The notes beneath the pieces are model-generated. The model did no database searches. It worked only from the letters and a program-made list of their open reading frames with translations, and was not told the origin of the DNA. Below are positions 14,996 through 22,370 of a stretch of 27,268 bases of DNA, in pieces (position 1 is the first letter of the stretch; the number at the start of each line of letters is the position of its first letter). Position numbers and translations under genes: made by a program. Source of the stretch: Euryarchaeota archaeon UBA39. GTDB lineage: Archaea > Thermoplasmatota > Poseidoniia > Poseidoniales > Thalassarchaeaceae. The DNA lies in assembly GCA_002503045.1 (NCBI GenBank), contig DAQW01000054.1:1-27268 (forward strand), read 5' to 3'.

Positions 14996-15202
14996 ATGTT
15001 AATACCAGTAAGATGTTTTAGTTGTGGAAAAGTGATTGCCCACCTATGGGACCAATATGATGAGCGTACCAAAGCTGGAGAAGATGCCGGCGATGTACTC
15101 ACAGATCTTGGAATTAAACGATATTGTTGTAGGCGCATGTTTGTGTCTCACGTTGACCTAATCGATGATGTTGCACCGTTCAGTGTAGCTAGGGAGATTT
15201 GA
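14996..15202 (+). CDS. rpoN: DNA-directed RNA polymerase subunit N
   Basis: The product is 68 residues, within the usual length for archaeal RpoN (eukaryotic Rpb10 homologue). Seen: the start MLIPVRCFSCGK, with zinc ligands Cys7 and Cys10, and the adjacent Cys44-Cys45 pair in YCCRRMFVSHVDLIDDV. This CxxC...CC arrangement is diagnostic. It helps assemble the D-L-N-P subcomplex of RNA polymerase. The start was set by AGGTGATC (14985-14992), which contains the S9 stop codon. In many euryarchaea rpoK follows; here a tRNA and an unrelated surface gene follow instead. Confidence 0.96.
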   Translation: MLIPVRCFSCGKVIAHLWDQYDERTKAGEDAGDVLTDLGIKRYCCRRMFVSHVDLIDDVAPFSVAREI

Positions 15203-15224
15203 GTCTTCAATCTTTCAAGAACAC

Positions 15225-15302
15225 GGGTCCGTGGGTTAGCTTGGCCAATACTTGGCGGCTGGGGGCCGTCAGACCCCGGTTCAAATCCGGGCGGACCCAC
15301 CA
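15225..15302 (+). tRNA. tRNA-Pro (anticodon GGG), CCA encoded
   Basis: A full cloverleaf can be drawn. The acceptor stem is GGGTCCG/CGGACCC (7 bp). The D arm is GGTT with TACT and contains the GG of the D-loop. The anticodon stem is GGCGG/CCGTC with loop CTGGGGG, giving anticodon GGG. The variable loop is AGAC, and the T arm is CCCGG-TTCAAAT-CCGGG. Discriminator A is at 15299 and CCA at 15300-15302 is genomically encoded. There is no intron. It lies 22 bases after rpoN, so it may be co-transcribed with the ribosomal operon. Confidence 0.93.
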
Positions 15303-15308
15303 TATATC
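15302..15308 (+). promoter_or_regulatory. Possible TATA box overlapping the tRNA 3' end
   Basis: ATATATC begins at the last base of the tRNA CCA and lies 47 bases before the GTG of the beta-helix gene. This would place the transcript start near 15330. No other AT-rich element exists in this 46-base gap. Confidence 0.4.
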
Positions 15309-15348
15309 TCCAGAGAGAGTGACCTATTCCCGGCATGGATAAGAGAGA

Positions 15349-18300
15349 GTGCATGTATCAAGGCACATGCAGCGCCCCTTGGTGTACCTGATTGGATTGT
15401 TGCTGTTGAGTATATCTTCAGCCCCATTAATCGCTGTAAGCGGCAGCCAAGTCATCACTTCAAACACCGTTTGGTCAGGGTCTGTTTCTGTGGATTCTCC
15501 TATTACAATTGCTTCAGGAGCCACATTAACCATTGCAGATAATGCTGAAATCAACGTTACTCAAGATGTTACTATAATTGTTGAAGGAACCTTAGTTATC
15601 GAATCTTCCAGTAATTCAATTCCTCACATCTTCGGATCATTTCGTTATCCTACTAGTGATAGACCAATATGGCAAGGAATCCAGGTAGTCAGCGGGGCCT
15701 CTATCCAGATAGAGGATGTATTGATTGAGAATGCAAGAGGAGCCTTTGATATTGCAGGTAGTGCTACGATTTTACCAAATTCTGAACCCATGGCTAGTCA
15801 TGTACAGATTGGGTGGAATCTTGATGGTGGCACTCTTACTGTTCCCGAATCTTCTTCATTAAATTGTAATGATGCAGCCTCAAGTTGTGTGTCAATAAAA
15901 TCGTCAAGCGCAACCATCCCAGAAATTAATTCCTCGCATTCTTCATCGATTGTTTTTGTTGATACTGGTTCAACATTAGATGCAAATGTTTTGACAGGCG
16001 ATGATATAGGTGTAGGAATTCAAATTTCGTCTGGTTCTACTGTTGAGATTGATAACTTAATCCTTCATGATTCAAATGTTGGAATTTCTCAATCAGGCAC
16101 AGCATCTGTAAATATTCATTCAGTTCAATTCTCAGGAATAAATGGAATTGGAATCGATTGGAGTTCAGTTACAGGTGCCCATATTGCTAATGTTTCGGTA
16201 GACTCTCAATCGTCACTGGGCACTATTTTACGATCATTCGACCTTGGTTCTGGGTCCCTTCAAGGAGTTAGTGCATTTGGAGGTTTAGACAATTCTCCTG
16301 CCTTCTATCTCGATGTCTCTGGTTCAATTGATTTACAAAATATTTCAGCCATGAATTATAGTGAAGGATTAGTTGCTCGTGGCGAAGGAATCATCGAATT
16401 AAACAACGTCAATTTCACAGTTTCTGATCGAATTATTGATGCTGTAGGGGATATATCGATCCAGGCATCTGAATCAACTTGGTCTACAGAATTAGAAGGA
16501 GCAATACTCGGAAATCAAGAATCCAATTTATCCCTCATCTCGATTATTGGCACCTCTTCGGCAACCTCAGGTTTGGATCTTCTTTCAGGTTCTCATTCTC
16601 TATCATCTGTTGATGTTTCTCGTCCATATATTTCGTCAGATAGAGAATCAGTTGGGATTCGAGCAATTTGGGCAGATGCAGAAATTGAGGATGTTTCTGT
16701 CAGTGGATGGTATCAGGGGGTAAAAGTTGATCAGGACGCAGTCTTAATTTCCACTCTTCTTGATGTATCTGGAGGAGGTAGAGATGGCGGTTCATCCATT
16801 TATGTTGACGGTGGCTCACTTCAGGTTTCTTCATTGATTACGGCAGATTCAGATCATGGTCTTGAAATTGTAAATGGAACTCCTCTTTGGCTTAATGGCC
16901 CTCATGTGCATATTGACTCATGGGCAGCATCTAACCATCGAGATTTTACATTAGAAATGATGGACGGTTCAATAGCTACAATTCGAAATCTACCTTCTTT
17001 TGCAACTGCCGCTCAAAGTGATGCATTTGGTGACGGTAGTCTAAATTGGGGTGGTTCATCATCTGCAAGAGTGAATGTTGTAGATTCACATCGTCTAATC
17101 GAGGCTGAAATTTCTGTTACAGATTTAGGTGGACAAATCATCGAAGGTGCTTATGCTGAGAGCTTTGGTTACATGGAAATCTCTGATGTTTCTGGAATTG
17201 TAAATTTACCAATTTTAGAAACAGGTGAAACACAAGTAACAGCATCAAAGGATGGAATTGGAACAACAGTTCGTTTATCTTCTAGTCCTTCAACGGTTCA
17301 AATCCCAATTTTACCTACATCGGGTGATTGGGTTATTGGAACTGGGATTACAGCGATTCTTCAAGATGGTAATTTTTCCTTACCTGAAGATTTGATTATT
17401 CAATCGGGCGGTACTCTTCAACTTCTTAATGCAACGATTTCTCTTAATCCGTCTTCCAAATATACTTCTAACGGTGGGACATTGTATGGAGAAAGAGGCA
17501 TATTGAATGGAGGAATTGGTCAACACGGCTCTAGTTTTCCACCTACAGCATATACTGGAGACATAATTGTCAATCAATCAGTTACTGTGAATTGTACTCA
17601 GACTGCACAAGCCACCGGCACCTTCCTTCAATCAATAGCCATTGGTCCAGATTGTACGTTTACTGTATTGGGTAGCGTAGACGGTCTAGTTTCGTTACAA
17701 CCAGGATCATCAGTATTGGTCAAATCCTCAATCAGCGCTCGCGTTTTGGATAGAGGCTTTCCAGTCAATGGCGCTCAAGTAATTGTTGGCGCATTGGAAA
17801 TGATTACTGGACTAGATGGTATTGCTTCAGGTACCGTAGTTTCATCTCAATATCTTGAGACTGGAAATTCCACCACTGGGATTGTAACAATTATTGCACG
17901 GCAACAAGGGGTTGAGAGCCTCAGATCATGGGATACAATTTCTAGTTTTGAAGGAGATATTAGTGTGTCAACATTGTCTGCCGGTACGTTGACTTCTTGG
18001 ACTCGGATAGAGCCACAATTTTCTCCAGTCCATCTTCTAGGTGATCTACTTGTACCTCAAGGAGTAACTTTGCAACTTCTCCCTCAATCATCACTAAGGA
18101 TTGGATCAATGATGACACTTGGAGTTCAAGGTGATTTCATTTCAGAAGATGCAACCATCACAGGTTATGATTGGTTAGAAGTTAGAATTGAAGGAAATGC
18201 TGAGATTTCAGGAGGTCAGATAACTGGTGGCCCTATTGTGGTAGCAAATAATGGCGAACTATCTCTCGATAACACTCTACTCAACGGGGCTCCTATTGAA

Positions 18301-20079
18301 TCGATTACTTCCTCCTCAGTAATGATTACAGATTCTAGATTACTCGGCTCTTCGACTTGTCTTTCTGGCTCAAGTTCAAGCCAATTGATGGTTACGAATA
18401 CTATTTTTGAATCTTGTATCCAGCAAGGAATTCAGGCTTTTGGTTCTGATGTTCAATTTGAAGGAATTTCATTAGAACAAGGAAATGGGCATGGTATTTG
18501 GCTTCAATCAGCAACCGGTAATGTGACAAATTTAGATGCAACAAATCATACTGGTAGAGCTGCTTTATTCTTAGAGGATACAGACGAATTATCCGTTTCT
18601 GGAGGAGTATACAATGCATCATCAGAACCCGCTTTGATGACTCGCTATGTTCGAGAATTAAATATTTCAGGAGGGAAAGTAATTGCTTCAACAGGTGCTC
18701 TATTTGAAGAATCATCAGGAATTGTTAGTGGTTTAGAGATTGATAGTGGTGGAGGAGCAGCAGTAGGTTTGTATCTCGATGGGAGCACCTCTAGAATTCT
18801 AACTTTAACATCAATTGTTGTGAATGGATATGCAACCGCGATTGAATTAATGGGTGACAAGGATGATCTTGAGAATCCACCGATACAGATTTCATCTTCA
18901 TCCTTTAATGCCCCATTATCAGTACTTGGCCAGAGTTTACCATTCCATATTGTTGATAGTACAATTAGCGGAGATGTAGAATTAATGTCAACTGCATTCA
19001 CCTTTGAAGCTGCAATTATTTCTTCGCCAATCGGAGGTCAAATTTCGGTTACAGAACCTGCAACATTGAAGATTGGTGAATCTAGATTAATTCTGTTGGA
19101 AGATTTAGACGGAAATCCTCTTTCTTCTGGTGACGTAGAAATTAGAGTTCCAACCTTCCACCCTTCAATGGATGAACAATTAATTTCGACTTCAAACGCT
19201 GAATTTGCTACAATCATCCATAGAATGGTATCAGAAACATCCGATTTATCGACCAATAAAGCAAGTATCGAAGCATTTGCTCCTGGATACCTTCCAACTA
19301 GTACAGAGACAGATATTGGAGATCAAGAATCGTCTAATATTGTTCTTTCACTCTCACCAAATCACAACCCCGAAGTTTCAATTATTACTCCTGCAAATGG
19401 ATTTGTAACTCATGTAAATGAAGAATTGAATTTGAAGGCAATTGCATCAGATCAAGATCCCGGCCATTCATCATCACTGGTAGTAACTTGGGAATCTTCA
19501 CCTGTTGGTGAAGCAACTTCAAAGGAAATTGGATCAGTTGTTGAATTCATCTACTACCCCGATGAAGTCGGTGATTTTGTAATTACAGTTTCAGTTCGCG
19601 ATGTGTCTGGAGGAATTGCTGAATCATCAATTGTAATTGAGGTACTTCCTTCCGACAATGATTTAGATTTCATTGCCACTTGCCCTTCTTCTGGGGACAA
19701 TCCATGGTTTGATCCCGTTGAACTTCGCCTTTGTGGACCCGATGAATTTGATGCTGATGATGATAATGATGGATTGTCAGATGATTCCGATGATTTCCCT
19801 CTTGATTCGTGTGCTTGGCAAGATACAGATAACGATGGTCGCCCAGACACATTGGAAAATGATTGCACTACAAATCTAATCGAGGATAATGACGACGATA
19901 ATGATGGTCTTGCAGATGATGTTGATAATGATCCTAAAGTTCCCTATGTTGGGGACTCAAGTGCAAATGATGAACCATTGATCGTTACTCTACTTTCTCC
20001 TGGTGTAATTTTACCACTGATTGTAATTGTAATTGCTACAATTCTATTAATCAGGCAGCGTCAATCTACTGAAGAATAG
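15349..20079 (+). CDS. Beta-helix surface protein with PKD-like and TSP3 repeats and C-terminal anchor
   Basis: The product is 1,576 residues. A GTG start is used here; the ATG at 15367 (residue 7) is an equally good alternative because the signal peptide (MQRPLVYLIGLLLLSISSAP) begins there. Most of the protein (~35-1330) is made of short Ser/Thr/Ile/Val-rich strands with recurring VxxSxxLxGxxxGI patterns, as in right-handed parallel beta-helix proteins (pectate-lyase-like fold or adhesins). Two sections (near 590-650 and 790-880) resemble carboxypeptidase-regulatory/Ig-like inserts. A PKD/cadherin-like domain covers ~1338-1430. Asp-rich calcium loops (DADDDNDGLSDDSDD and others) lie at ~1467-1529, and a membrane helix at ~1543-1567 ends in RQRQSTEE. 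Inferred: anchored adhesin or glycan-binding protein. Catalytic residues were not identified. The next gene is 8 bases away. Confidence 0.82.
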   Translation: MHVSRHMQRPLVYLIGLLLLSISSAPLIAVSGSQVITSNTVWSGSVSVDSPITIASGATLTIADNAEINVTQDVTIIVEGTLVIESSSNSIPHIFGSFRYPTSDRPIWQGIQVVSGASIQIEDVLIENARGAFDIAGSATILPNSEPMASHVQIGWNLDGGTLTVPESSSLNCNDAASSCVSIKSSSATIPEINSSHSSSIVFVDTGSTLDANVLTGDDIGVGIQISSGSTVEIDNLILHDSNVGISQSGTASVNIHSVQFSGINGIGIDWSSVTGAHIANVSVDSQSSLGTILRSFDLGSGSLQGVSAFGGLDNSPAFYLDVSGSIDLQNISAMNYSEGLVARGEGIIELNNVNFTVSDRIIDAVGDISIQASESTWSTELEGAILGNQESNLSLISIIGTSSATSGLDLLSGSHSLSSVDVSRPYISSDRESVGIRAIWADAEIEDVSVSGWYQGVKVDQDAVLISTLLDVSGGGRDGGSSIYVDGGSLQVSSLITADSDHGLEIVNGTPLWLNGPHVHIDSWAASNHRDFTLEMMDGSIATIRNLPSFATAAQSDAFGDGSLNWGGSSSARVNVVDSHRLIEAEISVTDLGGQIIEGAYAESFGYMEISDVSGIVNLPILETGETQVTASKDGIGTTVRLSSSPSTVQIPILPTSGDWVIGTGITAILQDGNFSLPEDLIIQSGGTLQLLNATISLNPSSKYTSNGGTLYGERGILNGGIGQHGSSFPPTAYTGDIIVNQSVTVNCTQTAQATGTFLQSIAIGPDCTFTVLGSVDGLVSLQPGSSVLVKSSISARVLDRGFPVNGAQVIVGALEMITGLDGIASGTVVSSQYLETGNSTTGIVTIIARQQGVESLRSWDTISSFEGDISVSTLSAGTLTSWTRIEPQFSPVHLLGDLLVPQGVTLQLLPQSSLRIGSMMTLGVQGDFISEDATITGYDWLEVRIEGNAEISGGQITGGPIVVANNGELSLDNTLLNGAPIESITSSSVMITDSRLLGSSTCLSGSSSSQLMVTNTIFESCIQQGIQAFGSDVQFEGISLEQGNGHGIWLQSATGNVTNLDATNHTGRAALFLEDTDELSVSGGVYNASSEPALMTRYVRELNISGGKVIASTGALFEESSGIVSGLEIDSGGGAAVGLYLDGSTSRILTLTSIVVNGYATAIELMGDKDDLENPPIQISSSSFNAPLSVLGQSLPFHIVDSTISGDVELMSTAFTFEAAIISSPIGGQISVTEPATLKIGESRLILLEDLDGNPLSSGDVEIRVPTFHPSMDEQLISTSNAEFATIIHRMVSETSDLSTNKASIEAFAPGYLPTSTETDIGDQESSNIVLSLSPNHNPEVSIITPANGFVTHVNEELNLKAIASDQDPGHSSSLVVTWESSPVGEATSKEIGSVVEFIYYPDEVGDFVITVSVRDVSGGIAESSIVIEVLPSDNDLDFIATCPSSGDNPWFDPVELRLCGPDEFDADDDNDGLSDDSDDFPLDSCAWQDTDNDGRPDTLENDCTTNLIEDNDDDNDGLADDVDNDPKVPYVGDSSANDEPLIVTLLSPGVILPLIVIVIATILLIRQRQSTEE

Positions 20080-20087
20080 GTGTAGAA

Positions 20088-20663
20088 ATGTCTGAGATAT
20101 CCACTATAGTTAATGATGGATCTTCAATTGTTGGGTTTGTTGCAATTGGTTTTGTGTCAGCCATTGTAATCTTTGACGGTATCAGATATTTCGCTATGGA
20201 AAGAGAAGTCCCACACTTGGGTATTTTACCCCGAGGAGGATATGCATGGTCTACAACCATTCGAATGGAATACGAGAGAAATTGGGCGAATGTAATTACA
20301 ATTCTAGTAATGGCGATTATTCCAATGTTACTCAATCCGATTTTGAATATCCCTTCAATACAACTTCTCCTTTTCCCTCTTGTTTTGGGAGGTATGCTCA
20401 TCTTACAATTAGTTCCAAAGAGATATGCAGTCACAAAAGATCGTTTGAGTGCTGATGGATTTACGTTTGATTGGGAAAATTTAGTTTGGACTGGTTGGAA
20501 AGGCGGAACTCGAATAGTTCTCCAACGAAGTGGTTGGTGGATTCTTGCCCCTTTGCCCCTTGGGGGATCGATAGAAGATCTTGAACAGGTATCACTTCGA
20601 ATAGAGGCTGCAGTTACTGGAAAATGGAATGAAATCGAAAACATTCTATCCGAAGAAGAATGA
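20088..20663 (+). CDS. Three-helix membrane protein with PH-like cytoplasmic domain, unknown function
   Basis: The product is 191 residues. I do not recognise a named family. Helices lie at about residues 13-33, 67-85 and 88-107. The C-terminal half (KRYAVTKDRLSADGFTFDWENLVWTGW onward) has the strand pattern of bacterial PH-like domains in small membrane proteins: an 'I-tdrGl' type turn, a W-x-x-hh-x-W section and a final amphipathic helix. The tail is acidic (SEEE). AGGTG lies 5 bases before the ATG. It sits 8 bases after the beta-helix gene and its TGA stop overlaps an ATG of the next gene, so it is probably in an operon with one or both. Confidence 0.65.
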   Translation: MSEISTIVNDGSSIVGFVAIGFVSAIVIFDGIRYFAMEREVPHLGILPRGGYAWSTTIRMEYERNWANVITILVMAIIPMLLNPILNIPSIQLLLFPLVLGGMLILQLVPKRYAVTKDRLSADGFTFDWENLVWTGWKGGTRIVLQRSGWWILAPLPLGGSIEDLEQVSLRIEAAVTGKWNEIENILSEEE

Positions 20664-20707
20664 ATCATACTAGTAACCATCAAATGCGGACTCCTAAAGG
20701 TCGCAAT

Positions 20708-22330
20708 ATGGCCGACCACCCAGATAACGAACCGATTCTGTCTTATGCTCCCGGAAGTCCTGAGAGAATAGAACTCCAAGCAGAGATGGATCGACAAATG
20801 AGTGAAGTGATAGAAATACCATGTGTGATTAATGGTGAAGAGATATTCACTGGAAATACCATGACTCAAGTAATCCCTCACAAGCATGGTCATGTGTTAG
20901 CAAATGTGCATCTAGCAGGGCCTGAAGAAATGGAATCAGCCTGTCAAGCAGCTGTTGATGCTCAAGAAAATTGGATAACTATGGGACTTGAGGAGAGATG
21001 CGCAATTTTCGAAAGGGCTGCAGATTTACTTGCTACAACTTGGCGTGCTAAAGCCAACGCTTCCACCATGTTGAACCAATCGAAGACAGCTTTCCAGGCA
21101 GAAATTGATGCAGTTTGTGAATTGGTTGATTTCTGGAGATTTAACACATATTACGCTCGAAATTTCCATGATGATCTTCAGCCATTAATTTCTCCAGATG
21201 GAGTCCAGAATAGTACTGAAATCCGTCCTTTGGAAGGTTTTGTTCTAGCAATTACCCCGTTCAATTTTACTAGTATCGCTGCAAACCTTCCTAGTGCTCC
21301 AGCAATTGTAGGTTGTACTGCAATATGGAAGCCTAGTCGTAATTCAATTCACTCAAATTATGTAATGATGCAATTAATGATGGAGGCAGGTCTTCCTCCA
21401 GGTGTCATAAATTTCCTTCCTGGTTCTGGTGCTGATATTACTAGTGCAGCTTTACAAAATCCACATTTTGCTGGTGTCCATTTCACGGGGTCTACTGAGA
21501 CTTTTAACGGATTATGGGAACGAATTGCAGCTTCTTTGGGTAGCCTCATGTCTTATCCACGAATTGTAGGAGAAACCGGAGGCAAAGATTTCATTGTTGC
21601 TCATCCTAATTGTGACCATCGTGGTTTGATTGTAGCATTACTTCGTGGTTCTTTTGAATTCCAAGGCCAGAAGTGCAGTGCTTCTAGTCGAGCATATATC
21701 CCTCGTTCAGTTTGGGATTCGATTGAGAGTGAATTTGTAGAAGAGGTTGGTAAGATTACAATGGGAGATGCTAGAGATTTTACCAATTTTATGACTGCTG
21801 TAATCGACCAAAGATCATTTGACAAGATTACTGGATATATCGCTCGCGCAACAGATGACCCTGATTGTAGAATTCTATGTGGTGGCGGTAGCGATGATTC
21901 AGAAGGCTGGTTCATTGAACCCACAGTAATCGTTTGTGAAGATGCCAATTATGAATCGATGATAGAGGAAATATTCGGCCCTGTCTTATCAGTATTCATT
22001 TACGAAGATTCGGACTTTACCGATGTTCTGCAGATGTGTGATAATGCCTCATCTTATGCATTGACAGGATCAATTTTTGCAAATGATGAACAAGACATCC
22101 AAACCGCCTTCAATGCGCTTCGATTTACTGCAGGTAATTTTTACATTAATGACAAGCCAACTGGTGCAGTAGTTGCTCAGCAACCGTTCGGGGGTGCAAG
22201 AGCTAGTGGAACCAACGATAAAGCCGGAAGCCCCTTGAATCTACTACGATGGGTTAGCCCTAGATCTGTGAAGAGAACATTATCTCCTCCTCATGATTGG
22301 GGCTATCCATTTTTGCAACCAGATGAGTGA
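20708..22330 (+). CDS. L-glutamate gamma-semialdehyde (P5C) dehydrogenase, ALDH4 type
   Basis: It oxidises glutamate semialdehyde (from 1-pyrroline-5-carboxylate) to glutamate with NAD+, the second step of proline breakdown, in the cytosol. The product is 540 residues from the ATG at 20708, preceded by AAAGGT; the frame also extends to an ATG at 20660 that overlaps the previous stop (ATGA), so 16 extra residues are possible. Seen: NEPILSYAPGSPER at the N-terminus, the substrate/NAD+ section TPFNFTSIAANLPSAPA, GETGGKDF with the general-base Glu (residue 289), the catalytic Cys in GQKCSAS (residue 323; the 34-residue spacing matches human ALDH4A1), EEIFGPVL and the PFGGARASGTNDKAG ending. This long form resembles the ALDH4A1/Bacteroidota group more than short RocA. 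No proline dehydrogenase is adjacent. It is 40 bases before ligA. Confidence 0.92.
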   Translation: MADHPDNEPILSYAPGSPERIELQAEMDRQMSEVIEIPCVINGEEIFTGNTMTQVIPHKHGHVLANVHLAGPEEMESACQAAVDAQENWITMGLEERCAIFERAADLLATTWRAKANASTMLNQSKTAFQAEIDAVCELVDFWRFNTYYARNFHDDLQPLISPDGVQNSTEIRPLEGFVLAITPFNFTSIAANLPSAPAIVGCTAIWKPSRNSIHSNYVMMQLMMEAGLPPGVINFLPGSGADITSAALQNPHFAGVHFTGSTETFNGLWERIAASLGSLMSYPRIVGETGGKDFIVAHPNCDHRGLIVALLRGSFEFQGQKCSASSRAYIPRSVWDSIESEFVEEVGKITMGDARDFTNFMTAVIDQRSFDKITGYIARATDDPDCRILCGGGSDDSEGWFIEPTVIVCEDANYESMIEEIFGPVLSVFIYEDSDFTDVLQMCDNASSYALTGSIFANDEQDIQTAFNALRFTAGNFYINDKPTGAVVAQQPFGGARASGTNDKAGSPLNLLRWVSPRSVKRTLSPPHDWGYPFLQPDE

Positions 22331-22370
22331 AATAGGCAACCATTGATGATTCGTTTAGACGGGTGGAACC

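Noticed and set aside
15225..15302. tRNA-Pro as an attachment site of an integrated element.
   Set aside because: No integrase gene and no second copy of the tRNA 3' end was found in the window.
15252..15542. Plus-strand open frame running from the tRNA into the beta-helix gene.
   Set aside because: It overlaps a confident tRNA and the signal peptide region of a much longer gene in another frame; no domain.
20066..20893. Long open frame on the minus strand (275 codons) across the small membrane protein and the start of the P5C dehydrogenase.
   Set aside because: It is antisense to two well-supported genes, has no recognisable domain, and is rich in residues typical of a shadow frame (Ser, Arg, Ile, His).
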